Origin: Rikenellaceae bacterium
GTDB taxonomy: Bacteria > Bacteroidota > Bacteroidia > Bacteroidales > Rikenellaceae
Direction of reading: 5' to 3'
DNA: 64,000 nucleotides
NCBI GenBank assembly: GCA_902362705.1
Contig: CABIXK010000007.1
Span: 37,753 to 101,752, forward strand
Within the stretch, counting starts at the first letter, position 1, and each line of letters starts with the position of its first letter. The position numbers were made by a program, and so were the translations under genes. The notes under the pieces were generated by a model, which was given only the letters and a program-made list of their open reading frames with translations, was not told the DNA's origin and made no database searches. Of the stretch, positions 56,576-64,000 are shown one piece after another.

Positions 56576-57211
56576 CTACTCCAGCAGCCCCGCGCGACGG
56601 AACGAGAAGTCGCCCTCGCGCGCGAGGATCAGGTGGTCGAGCAGCCGGATGTCGAACAGCGCCGCGGCGCGGGCTACCCGCTCGGTGAGCGCACGGTCCT
56701 GGGGGCTCGCCTCGGCGGCGCCCGACGGGTGGTTGTGGACCAGGATGAGCTGCGTGGCGAGCAGCTCGAGCGCCCGCTTGACGACGAGCCGGTGGTCGAC
56801 CACCGTGCCCTGCACGCCGCCCTGGCTCACCCGCTGCCGCTCGATGATGCGGTTCGACGAGGTGAGGTACAGGGCCCAGCACTCCTCGTAGGCCAGGTGC
56901 TCGATGCGGGGGCGGAAGAGCCGTACCACGTCGTCGCTCGTCGCGACCACGTCGGCCTCCTCGGCCCGGGCCAGCGCCAGGCGGCGCCCCAGCTCGGTGC
57001 AGGCGGCCAGCAGGCGGGCACGCTGCAACCCCAGACCGCCGATCATGCGCAGCCGCGCCTCGGGCTGCGAGGCCAGGCGCGCGAGCGACCCCGACTGCGA
57101 TGCGAGCAGCGCGTCGGCCAGAGCGCGGTCGCCCACGAGCAGCGCCAGCAGCTCGGCATCGGTCAGCGCCGCGGCGCCGCGGGCCGCCAGCTTCTCGGCG
57201 ATCTGTTTCAC
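56576..57211 (-). CDS. radC: RadC/JAB-domain DNA repair-type protein
   Basis: 211 aa. A helix-hairpin-helix region (TDAELLALLVG, GGLGLQRARLL) precedes a JAMM metalloprotease-like domain with H159, H161, S169 and D172 (HNHPSG...SPQD). A GTG start 4 bases after the rnc stop is used; it gives a shorter N-terminus than many RadC proteins. Cellular role is unclear despite the name. Last gene of acpP-fabF-rnc-radC. Confidence 0.9.
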   Translation of the reverse strand: MKQIAEKLAARGAAALTDAELLALLVGDRALADALLASQSGSLARLASQPEARLRMIGGLGLQRARLLAACTELGRRLALARAEEADVVATSDDVVRLFRPRIEHLAYEECWALYLTSSNRIIERQRVSQGGVQGTVVDHRLVVKRALELLATQLILVHNHPSGAAEASPQDRALTERVARAAALFDIRLLDHLILAREGDFSFRRAGLLE

Positions 57212-57215
57212 GCGA

Positions 57216-58793
57216 TCAGTGCTTTTCGGAGTGGGAATCGGCCCCCGCGGCCGCCGGACGCGACGAGGCGGGCTCGGGTGCGGGTGTGCACTCGGGTGCG
57301 GGTGTGCGCTCGGGCTCGGATGCCGCCTCTGCGGTCTCTGTCGCCTCTGCGGCGCGCGGCGCAGCCGGCTCGGGTTGCGGCTCTTCAGACTGTGGCTCCT
57401 CTGACTGCGGCTCCTCTGACTGCATGTCGATCTGCGATGCCGGCTCGGCAGTTTGCTCGGGTCGCGACTCGATCGTTTCAGTGGTCTCGATGGCCTCGGC
57501 CGCCGGCACCGTATCCTCCTCGATGGCAGACGTAACTGCCCCGGCGACTTCGGCAGCAACGGCTGTGGCCGGCTCCTCGGCCGGCTCGGCAGCCTCTGCG
57601 GAAACGGCAATATCCTCGGCATCGGGCGCGACCGCCGCAGATGCAACGGGCACGACCGCCTCGGCGACAGATCCACCCTCTTCAGCGGCAGGAGCACCCT
57701 CCCCCGCCGATGCACCCCGGCGCCGGCGTCGGCGCGACTTCGGCGCACTCCCCGCGTTCGGCGCCTCCTCCGGCTGCACGGCAGCCTTCGGCGCATTCGC
57801 CGACCGAGAATCCGCCTCGGAGTCCACAGCATCCGTCCCGGACTTGGCATCGCTCCCGGCCCCGGATTCGGCACCCTTTTGGGAATCCGCTCCGGCCTTG
57901 GAACCCGCCCGGGACTTGCCCCGGGCCGCAGCCCGGTCCGTCGCGGCCTCAGCCGTTGCGACCGCGCCCGTCGCAGTCCCTCCCGTCGCGGACCCGCCCC
58001 GGGCCGTGCGCCCTGCGGCGCCCTGCTCCAGGCGGTCGAACTTGTCGAGCAGCGTGGCGCACCGCTCGTCCGTGAGGCTCTCGGCCACCGACAGCGCCGC
58101 GCGCTGCTCGGCCTCCTTCTTCGACTCGCCCGAGCCGTGGCCCACCTCCATGTCGTCGATCAGCACCGTAGCGTAGAACAACGGCCGGTTGGAGGCCGCG
58201 CCGCGCTCCTGCCCGGTGCGGAAAAGCACCTTGTGGCGGTGCTTCTGGCACCACTCGATCAGGCGGCTCTTGAAGTCGGTCTCCTCCTCGGTGAGCGTGT
58301 CGATATTCAGATAGCGGAAATATATCTTATTGATGAGCAGACGGTTGACGAAATCATAACCCTGATCGAGGTAGATCGCCCCCATCATCGCCTCGAAGGC
58401 GTCGCCGTAGATGTGCTTCTGCACCACCGCCACGCCGCCGCTCGAGATCACCTGCCGGTCGAGCCCCAGCTCCACGGCCAGCGCGTTGAGCGACTGGCGC
58501 GAGACGATCTTCGAACGCAGCTGCGTGAGGAAGCCCTCGTCGCGGTCGGGGAACTCGATGTAGAGATAGTCCGACGTGACGGCCTCGATCACGGCGTCGC
58601 CCAGAAACTCGAGCCGCTCGTTGTTGATCGACCGTCCGTCGTCCAAAACCAAAGAAGCTGACTTGTGAATCAAAGCCAGCTTGTAGAGTTCGATGTTGTG
58701 CGGAATGAATCCGAACAGATCATCGATCATTCTGAAATACGTCCGGTCCGCACCGAAACGGCGCCGAACCGGACGCAATATGAAATCCAACAC
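57216..58793 (-). CDS. rnc: Ribonuclease III with a very long low-complexity tail
   Basis: 525 aa. Residues 1-165 are the RNase III domain with NNERLEFLGDAV (57-68) and GDAFEAMMGAIYLDQG holding the metal residues. Residues about 170-243 are a dsRNA-binding domain. From about 250 to the end, some 275 residues, the chain is low complexity: Ala/Gly/Ser/Thr, a patch of seven Arg after PKS, then acidic Glu/Ala and a tandem QSEEP repeat. Most RNase III proteins are 220-300 aa. Cleaves dsRNA in rRNA maturation and regulation. 4 bases after fabF. Confidence 0.94.
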   Translation of the reverse strand: MLDFILRPVRRRFGADRTYFRMIDDLFGFIPHNIELYKLALIHKSASLVLDDGRSINNERLEFLGDAVIEAVTSDYLYIEFPDRDEGFLTQLRSKIVSRQSLNALAVELGLDRQVISSGGVAVVQKHIYGDAFEAMMGAIYLDQGYDFVNRLLINKIYFRYLNIDTLTEEETDFKSRLIEWCQKHRHKVLFRTGQERGAASNRPLFYATVLIDDMEVGHGSGESKKEAEQRAALSVAESLTDERCATLLDKFDRLEQGAAGRTARGGSATGGTATGAVATAEAATDRAAARGKSRAGSKAGADSQKGAESGAGSDAKSGTDAVDSEADSRSANAPKAAVQPEEAPNAGSAPKSRRRRRRGASAGEGAPAAEEGGSVAEAVVPVASAAVAPDAEDIAVSAEAAEPAEEPATAVAAEVAGAVTSAIEEDTVPAAEAIETTETIESRPEQTAEPASQIDMQSEEPQSEEPQSEEPQPEPAAPRAAEATETAEAASEPERTPAPECTPAPEPASSRPAAAGADSHSEKH

Positions 58794-58797
58794 GGCG

Positions 58798-60045
58798 TCA
58801 GAACTTACGGAAGATCACCGTCGCGTTGTGACCGCCGAAGCCGAACGTGTTGCTCAGCGCGCACTTCACGTCGCGCTTCTGCGCGGTGTTGAGCGTGAGG
58901 TTGAGCTTCTGGTCGATCTCGGGGTCGAGGTTTTCGCAGTTGATGGTCGGGGGCACCACGCCATGCGTGATGGCGAAGACACAGGCCAGGGCCTCGACGG
59001 CTCCGGCAGCACCCAGCAGGTGGCCCGTCATCGATTTGGTCGAGGAGATGTTCGTGTCGTAGACATGGTCGCCCAACACGGCGGCCACGGCCTTGAGCTC
59101 CGGCAGGTCGCCCGCGGGGGTCGAGGTGCCGTGCACATTGACATAGTCGATCTCTTCGGGTGCGAGGTGCGCATCCTTGAGCGCATCGCGCATCGCCTTG
59201 ATGGCACCCTTGCCCTCGGGGTGGGGCGCCGTGAAGTGGTAGGCATCGGCCGAAGCCGCACCGCCCACGATCTCGCAGTAGATCTTCGCACCGCGCGCCT
59301 TGGCGTGCTCGAGCTCCTCGAGGATGAGCGCACCGGCGCCCTCGCCGATCACGAAGCCGTCGCGGTCCTTGTCGAAGGGGCGCGAAGCGTGCTGGGGATC
59401 GTCGTTGCGCGTCGAGAGCGCCTGCATCGAGTTGAAGCCGCCCACGGCGGGCTCGTTGACCGCAGCCTCCGAACCGCCGGCGACGATGACGTCCGCCTTG
59501 CCGTAGCGCACGGCGTCGAAGGCGGCGATCAGGCCGTGGTTGGACGAGGCGCAGGCCGAAACCGTACAGTAGTTCGGGCCCATGAAGCCGTACTTCATGG
59601 AGATGAACCCTGCGGCGATGTCGGCGATCATGCGGGGGATGAAGAAGGGGCTGAACCGAGGGGTCATACCCCCCTCGGCGTAGCCCAGACATTCATCGAA
59701 GAACGACTTGAGTCCTCCGATACCCGCGCTCCAGATCACGCCGACCTGCTCCTTGTCGAGCGCCTCCATGTCGAAGGCGGCATCTTCGACGGCCTGCGAG
59801 GCCGCGATGAGGGCATACTGCGTGAACGGGTCGTATTTGCGGATCTCCTTGCGATCGAAATACTGGCTCGGGTCGTAATTTTTTATCTCACAAGCGAACT
59901 TCGTCTTAAATTTTTCGGCATCGAAACGAGTAATGGGGGCGGCACCGCTGACTCCCTTCTCCAAATTCGAAAAATACTCCTCGATATTATTGCCGAGCGG
60001 GTTGATCGTACCGATGCCCGTCACTACTACTCTTCTTTCTGTCAT
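58798..60045 (-). CDS. fabF: 3-oxoacyl-ACP synthase II
   Basis: 415 aa. Catalytic C165 in TVSACASSNHG, followed by NVHGTSTPAGD and TKSMTGHLLGAAG with the two His, and NTFGFGGHN near the end. Elongates fatty acids with malonyl-ACP. Directly follows acpP, its carrier. Confidence 0.97.
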   Translation of the reverse strand: MTERRVVVTGIGTINPLGNNIEEYFSNLEKGVSGAAPITRFDAEKFKTKFACEIKNYDPSQYFDRKEIRKYDPFTQYALIAASQAVEDAAFDMEALDKEQVGVIWSAGIGGLKSFFDECLGYAEGGMTPRFSPFFIPRMIADIAAGFISMKYGFMGPNYCTVSACASSNHGLIAAFDAVRYGKADVIVAGGSEAAVNEPAVGGFNSMQALSTRNDDPQHASRPFDKDRDGFVIGEGAGALILEELEHAKARGAKIYCEIVGGAASADAYHFTAPHPEGKGAIKAMRDALKDAHLAPEEIDYVNVHGTSTPAGDLPELKAVAAVLGDHVYDTNISSTKSMTGHLLGAAGAVEALACVFAITHGVVPPTINCENLDPEIDQKLNLTLNTAQKRDVKCALSNTFGFGGHNATVIFRKF

Positions 60046-60088
60046 AAATTCGAGACTTTGAAGCCGTGCTTATTGCCTGTGGATAAAA

Positions 60089-60325
60089 TTATTTCTTGTG
60101 CTCCTCGATGTAGCTGATAGCGTCGCCTACGGTAGCGATCTTCTCGGCGTCCTCGTCGGGGATCGTGATGTCGAAAGCCTTCTCGAACTCCATGATGAGC
60201 TCAACGGTGTCGAGCGAGTCTGCGCCCAGGTGGTTGGTGAAGCTGGCCTCGGCTACGACCTCCGACTCCTTAACACCCAGCTTGTCGACGATGATCTCGA
60301 CGACCTTGGATTGAACATCTGCCAT
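60089..60325 (-). CDS. acpP: Acyl carrier protein
   Basis: 78 aa. The phosphopantetheine site is S37 in [12 protein letters not shown]. Acidic, as expected. First gene of the acpP-fabF-rnc-radC operon; a -7 box lies 68 bases upstream. Confidence 0.98.
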   Translation of the reverse strand: MADVQSKVVEIIVDKLGVKESEVVAEASFTNHLGADSLDTVELIMEFEKAFDITIPDEDAEKIATVGDAISYIEEHKK

Positions 60326-60392
60326 AATCTTAAAGTTTTAGTTAAACAATTATTTGAATGTGTTCAAGATCTATTTTCGGAACAAATCGCCA

Positions 60393-60400
60393 CAAAAGTA
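60393..60400 (-). promoter_or_regulatory. -7 box of acpP operon
   Basis: Perfect minus-strand TACTTTTG. It lies 13 bases from a plus-strand box of the same sequence. Confidence 0.5.
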
Positions 60401-60413
60401 ACACTTTTTTTAT

Positions 60414-60421
60414 TACTTTTG
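60414..60421 (+). promoter_or_regulatory. -7 box of pepE
   Basis: Perfect TACTTTTG, giving a leader of about 76 bases. No TTTG at -33. Confidence 0.45.
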
Positions 60422-60503
60422 GCATAAGAAACCGATTTTTTACTCACAATTTTTTCGCCATTTAGCACATTTTGCAAAACAACAACCTATAAATCACCGC
60501 TTT

Positions 60504-61214
60504 ATGAAACTGCTGCTGATCTCTAATTCGACCAACGCCGGCGAACAATACCTGGCCTACCCGCTCGACGCCATCGACCGCTTCCTGGGGGCCGTGCGCG
60601 ACGTGGCGTTCGTGCCCTACGCCGCCGTCACCTTCTCCTACGACGCCTACGAAAGCAAGGTGCAGCAGCGCCTGGGCGAGCGCGGCATCCGCGTCCGCTC
60701 GGTGCACCGCGAGGCCGATCCGGCCGAGGCGATCCGCCGCGCCGACGCCGTGTGCGTGGGCGGCGGCAACACCTTCGCCCTGGTGCGTAAGATGCAGGAG
60801 CAGGGGCTCGTGGAGGCCATCCGCGAGAAGATCGAGGCGGGCACCCCCTACCTGGGCTGGTCGGCCGGCAGCAACGTGGCCTGCCCCACCATCTGCACCA
60901 CCAACGACATGCCCATCCTCGAGCCCCGCTCGTTCGGGGCCATCGGCGCCGTGCCCTTCCAGATCAACCCCCACTACCTCGACGCCAACCCCGAGGGCCA
61001 CGCGGGCGAGACGCGCGAGCAGCGCATCCTCGAATATATCGAGGCCAACCCCGACCGCTGGGTGGTCGGCCTGCGCGAGGGGTGCATGCTCCGCTACGAA
61101 GAGGGGCGCCTCGAGCTCGCGGGCAAGCGTCCGGCGCGCATCTTCCGCAAGGGCGAACCCGTGCGCGAGGTGGAGCCGGGCGGCGACATGCAGTTCCTCA
61201 TGCAATATAAATAG
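60504..61214 (+). CDS. pepE: Dipeptidase E (aspartyl dipeptidase, S51)
   Basis: 236 aa. Nucleophile S120 in GWSAGSN, preceded by VGGGNTFALV and followed by NPHY with a candidate His. Cleaves N-terminal Asp dipeptides in the cytoplasm. yraN follows. Confidence 0.95.
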   Translation: MKLLLISNSTNAGEQYLAYPLDAIDRFLGAVRDVAFVPYAAVTFSYDAYESKVQQRLGERGIRVRSVHREADPAEAIRRADAVCVGGGNTFALVRKMQEQGLVEAIREKIEAGTPYLGWSAGSNVACPTICTTNDMPILEPRSFGAIGAVPFQINPHYLDANPEGHAGETREQRILEYIEANPDRWVVGLREGCMLRYEEGRLELAGKRPARIFRKGEPVREVEPGGDMQFLMQYK

Positions 61215-61241
61215 GTGCGGGCCGACACCCTCGCCCATGTC

Positions 61242-61604
61242 ATGACGACGGCCCTGACGGGACAGGCGGGCGAACGCGCCGCCGCCTCGTGGCTCCGCGA
61301 GCGGGGCTACGAGCTCTGCGCGCTCAACTGGCGCTCGGGCCGCTACGAGCTCGACATCGTGGCGCGCCGCGGGGAGGTGCTCCACTTCGTGGAGGTGAAG
61401 ACGCGCCGCGCCGGGAGCCTCGCTCCGCCCGAGGCGGCCGCCACGCCGGCCAAGTTCCGCGCCCTCCTGCGGGCCGCGCAGCGCTACCTCGCGCGGGAGG
61501 GGTGGCAGGGCGAGGTGCAGTTCGACCTGGCGGCCGTGGAGCTGCACCCCGACGGGCGGATGGAGGTGCGCTTCATCGAGCGGGCCATGGAGTGCCACTG
61601 GTAG
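61242..61604 (+). CDS. YraN/UPF0102 endonuclease-like protein
   Basis: 120 aa. PD-(D/E)XK-type core: GERAAASWLRERGYE, then YELDIVARR, and HFVEVKTRR. Start at 61242 matches the family; a GTG at 61215 would add nine residues. Function not established. Ends a two-gene unit with pepE. Confidence 0.88.
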   Translation: MTTALTGQAGERAAASWLRERGYELCALNWRSGRYELDIVARRGEVLHFVEVKTRRAGSLAPPEAAATPAKFRALLRAAQRYLAREGWQGEVQFDLAAVELHPDGRMEVRFIERAMECHW

Positions 61605-61751
61605 GCGGCCGGCAAGCGGCGCGGAGCCGGCGGCGGACGCACCGGGACTCCGGCAAACGGGCGGCAGTCGGGCTCTCGCAACGGGCCTCCGGCAAACGAG
61701 CACGGAGGGCTGCCGGCGGGCGCTCCCGACCGAAACATATTCCCCGAAAGC

Positions 61752-61785
61752 AAGGGTCGGCAGCCTCGCCGGCCCTTTGTTTTTG
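61752..61785 (+). terminator. Terminator downstream of yraN
   Basis: AAGGGTCGGC (61752-61761) pairs with GCCGGCCCTT (61768-61777), one G-U pair, then TGTTTTT. It lies about 150 bases after the yraN stop. Confidence 0.6.
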
Positions 61786-62195
61786 CCGACGCACCGCCCC
61801 GAAACCTCCGACACCCCGCCGCACCTTCCCGCCCCTCGGCCGATCACCCGACGCCCGCCCAACGCCCGCCCGACGCCGACGCCGATGCCGCTCCACCGCT
61901 CGCCCGTCCGCTCGTCAACGCGGCAAACAGCCATCCTCCCGCCTCTCTCGCCCGCCGGTCGCCCGCGCCACCCGGCAGCCGCGCCTGCTCCCCACTCGCC
62001 GTCCGCCTGCCAGCCCGTGCCCCGTCCGATCCCGCCGACACAGCCGCCGCCCGCGCCACCCGGCAGACACTCCGCTCGTCGGTCTCGTCATCGGCCCATC
62101 CGCTCCGCGCTCCGCAGCTGCCCTGCCGCCGCCCCGCCTACCCCGTCCCCGATTGGGCGAAAGGGCGTCGGAAGCTCCCCCGATATTCCTACTTT
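61786..62195. other. C-rich noncoding tract
   Basis: About 400 bases, strongly C-rich on the plus strand, with degenerate tandem CGCCCGACGCC-like repeats. No gene seen. Confidence 0.5.
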
Positions 62196-62226
62196 TTTGG
62201 ATTTTCGCCGAATTATGCTATCTTTG
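62196..62226 (+). promoter_or_regulatory. Promoter of waaA
   Basis: TTTG (62196-62199), 19 bases, TATCTTTG (62219-62226): full consensus. Leader of about 90 bases. Confidence 0.78.
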
Positions 62227-62324
62227 TGGCCTGAAAATGAACGGGCTGAACGCGAGCCGGGGTTTTCCGACCGCGCAACGGACGCCGGAGGCCCCAAACG
62301 TTAATCGCACCAACCCGCATCATC

Positions 62325-63551
62325 ATGTGGCTCTACAATATCGGCATGGACCTCTACGGCTGGATCATCCGCCTCGCGGCATCGCGCCACACAAAGGCCC
62401 GGCAGTGGATCGACGGCCGCAGGGAGCTCTTCCGCCGCATGGCCGAGCGCATCGACCCCGAGGCGCGCATCGTCTGGGTGCATGTCGCCTCGCTGGGCGA
62501 GTTCGAGCAGGGGCGCCCCATCATCGAACGCATCCGCAAGCAGTACCCCGACCGCAAGATCCTCGTCACCTTCTTCTCACCCTCGGGCTATAAGATCCGC
62601 AAGGAGTACAAGGGTGCCGACTACATCTTCTACCTGCCCCTCGACACGCCGCGCAACGCCCGCCGCTTCCTCGACATCGCACGTCCCGAGGTGGCGATCT
62701 TTGTCAAGTACGAGTTCTGGCTCAACCTGCTCGCCGAGTTGCGCCGCCGCAAGGTGCGCACCTACATCGTCTCGGCCATCTTCCGCCGCAACTCGGTCTT
62801 CTTCCGCTGCTACGGCGGCATGTGGCGCCAGGCGCTGGAGGCCTTCGACGTCCTCTTCGTGCAGAACGAGGAGTCGAAACGGCTGCTCGCCGAGCTGGGC
62901 TTCGACAACGCGATCGTCGCGGGCGACACGCGCTTCGACCGCGTGGCCGAGATCGCGCGCGCGGCCCGGCAGATCGACGTCGTGGAGCGCTTCCGCGGCG
63001 ACTCGCGCCTCTTCGTCGCCGGGTCGACGTGGGGGCCCGACGAAGAGCTGCTCGTGCGCCTGATGAACGACAACCCCGACGTGAAGTTCGTCGTGGCGCC
63101 CCACGAGATGAACCCGGAGCGCATAGCCCGGCTCATCGAGCGCACGCACGGCGGCGCGGTGCGCTACACCGAGTGCACGCCCCGTACGACCTACGGCGCG
63201 AAGCAGTTGCTCGTGCTCGACACCGTGGGGCTCCTCTCGTCGGTCTACGGCTATGCCACGTGGAGCTACATCGGCGGCGGTTTCGGCGTGGGCATCCACA
63301 ACACGCTGGAGGCCGCGACGTTCGGCCTGCCCGTCGCCTTCGGCCCCAACTACCATAAGTTCAAGGAGGCGCGCGACCTGGTGACGCTCGGCGCCGCCCG
63401 CCCGGTGGAGGACTACGACCAGCTGCGCAGATGGTTCGCCCCGCTGCGCGACAACGAGGAGTTCCTCCAGAAGACGAGCCGCATCGCCAAAGACTACACC
63501 ACGCGCCACCAGGGCGCGACCGACATCATCGTGCGCACCGTCTTCCATTAG
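62325..63551 (+). CDS. waaA: 3-deoxy-D-manno-octulosonic acid transferase
   Basis: 408 aa GT-B glycosyltransferase. Short N-terminal membrane anchor, then VHVASLGEFEQGRPI with the catalytic Glu, KYEFWLNLL, GDTRFDRV and the sugar-nucleotide region GGGFGVGIHNTLEAATFGLPVAFG. It adds Kdo from CMP-Kdo to lipid A. No other LPS genes adjoin it, but lptB is in the window. Confidence 0.95.
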   Translation: MWLYNIGMDLYGWIIRLAASRHTKARQWIDGRRELFRRMAERIDPEARIVWVHVASLGEFEQGRPIIERIRKQYPDRKILVTFFSPSGYKIRKEYKGADYIFYLPLDTPRNARRFLDIARPEVAIFVKYEFWLNLLAELRRRKVRTYIVSAIFRRNSVFFRCYGGMWRQALEAFDVLFVQNEESKRLLAELGFDNAIVAGDTRFDRVAEIARAARQIDVVERFRGDSRLFVAGSTWGPDEELLVRLMNDNPDVKFVVAPHEMNPERIARLIERTHGGAVRYTECTPRTTYGAKQLLVLDTVGLLSSVYGYATWSYIGGGFGVGIHNTLEAATFGLPVAFGPNYHKFKEARDLVTLGAARPVEDYDQLRRWFAPLRDNEEFLQKTSRIAKDYTTRHQGATDIIVRTVFH

Positions 63552-63577
63552 GCGCGGCAGTCCGCCGAATATCGAAG

Positions 63578-63611
63578 GGAGCGTGTCGAAACATGGATTT
63601 CGATACGCTCC
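63578..63611 (+). terminator. Hairpin downstream of waaA
   Basis: 14-bp stem 63578-63591 with 63598-63611 (one G-U pair), six-base loop. No T-tract follows, so efficiency is uncertain. Confidence 0.5.
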
Positions 63612-64000
63612 ATTCAAAGCATCCGGCGTATAACGATCGGCCCCTCCCCCTGCATATCCTGCCGACAGCCCGCATAAGCTCCGGCTGCACCCGGCTGCGC
63701 AACCCGGATCGGCCGACACGAACGATCGCAAAGCCTCCAACCGCCGAGACGACACACCGGCGCCCCCGCTTCGCCCCGCCTCACCTCGCCCCGCCGCCTC
63801 CAGACCATTTTTCAGCCCCGAATGCCGCACGGCAGGATTCCGATGACCACCGGCCACTTCCCGACCCGCACAAGCGATTGCAGGGCCACACAACGGCCGA
63901 AACACGGACCAGCCACGGCGCAGACGATCCGACGCCGGCACCTCGGCTCCACCCCAGCTCCCGGCGCCGGCTGCCCGACCTCGGTCCGCCCCCCCCCCCC
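63612..64000. other. C-rich noncoding end of the window
   Basis: No credible gene; C-rich on the plus strand and ending in ten C. A homopolymer of this kind at the window edge may reflect a contig end. Confidence 0.5.

Noticed and set aside
54213..56891. 892-codon frame antisense to glyS and ruvX
   Set aside because: Val/Leu/His-rich shadow translation; both sense genes are clear.

Overview
The window looks like a chromosomal segment of a high-G+C, anaerobic Bacteroidales, most like Alistipes or another Rikenellaceae member. Four things point there. Promoters carry the Bacteroidetes -7 box TAnnTTTG, often with TTTG 19-21 bases upstream, and Shine-Dalgarno sites are scarce. PorX of the type IX secretion system is present. 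Ribosomal protein S16 has the long Bacteroidetes tail. The energy genes are those of a fermenting gut anaerobe: a full Rnf complex, one-chain pyruvate:ferredoxin oxidoreductase, pyruvate phosphate dikinase and a lipoprotein sialidase. Most of the window is core genome, with no prophage, transposase, CRISPR array or rRNA operon. It ends in a run of C.

Layout. 1-9.5 kb: HU with a tiny mS38-like ribosomal protein, porX-tsaE, a Nudix enzyme, an S9 peptidase, a sialidase, and hpt-queE-ftsB. 9.6-16.8 kb: one minus-strand operon, nadE-rseC-rnfBCDGEA. 17-25.6 kb: zinc-ribbon/Nif3, MerR, an rRNA methyltransferase, a nucleoside kinase, a GH3-fold protein, trkA, a Cys-rich membrane protein and a META lipoprotein. 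25.7-34 kb: nifJ, an M16 peptidase pair, rsmA and two small membrane proteins. 34-43.5 kb: recQ, lptB-aroA, aroC-prmC-recX-M23 peptidase and a single-domain response regulator. 43.7-49.7 kb: tRNA-Arg, an AT-rich leucine-rich-repeat lipoprotein, rpsP, rimM, a GNAT enzyme, mnmA and an EEP-fold protein. 49.8-63.6 kb: ppdK, a small beta-barrel, def, ruvX, glyS, the acpP-fabF-rnc-radC operon, pepE-yraN and waaA.

How genes work together. NifJ makes reduced ferredoxin, which the Rnf complex can oxidise to reduce NAD+ and drive ion export. NadE, first in the Rnf operon, makes the NAD+. PpdK joins pyruvate to PEP, and AroA and AroC use PEP-derived intermediates for chorismate. RpsP, RimM, RsmA, the m5C methyltransferase, Def, PrmC, GlyS, TsaE, MnmA and QueE serve ribosome, tRNA and translation quality.

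The least expected material is not in the core enzymes. Intergenic gaps hold several repeat families: 7-bp-period arrays that start at stop codons, roughly 65-77-bp palindromic elements, and a 0.4-kb array of seven near-identical hairpins upstream of rimM, each containing a perfect -7 promoter box. Several conserved enzymes (RsmA, MnmA, RNase III, one M16 protein) carry low-complexity inserts or tails. NadE and the EEP protein appear to lack key catalytic residues. A perfect 16-bp palindrome forms overlapping divergent promoters between trkA and a Cys-rich membrane protein.
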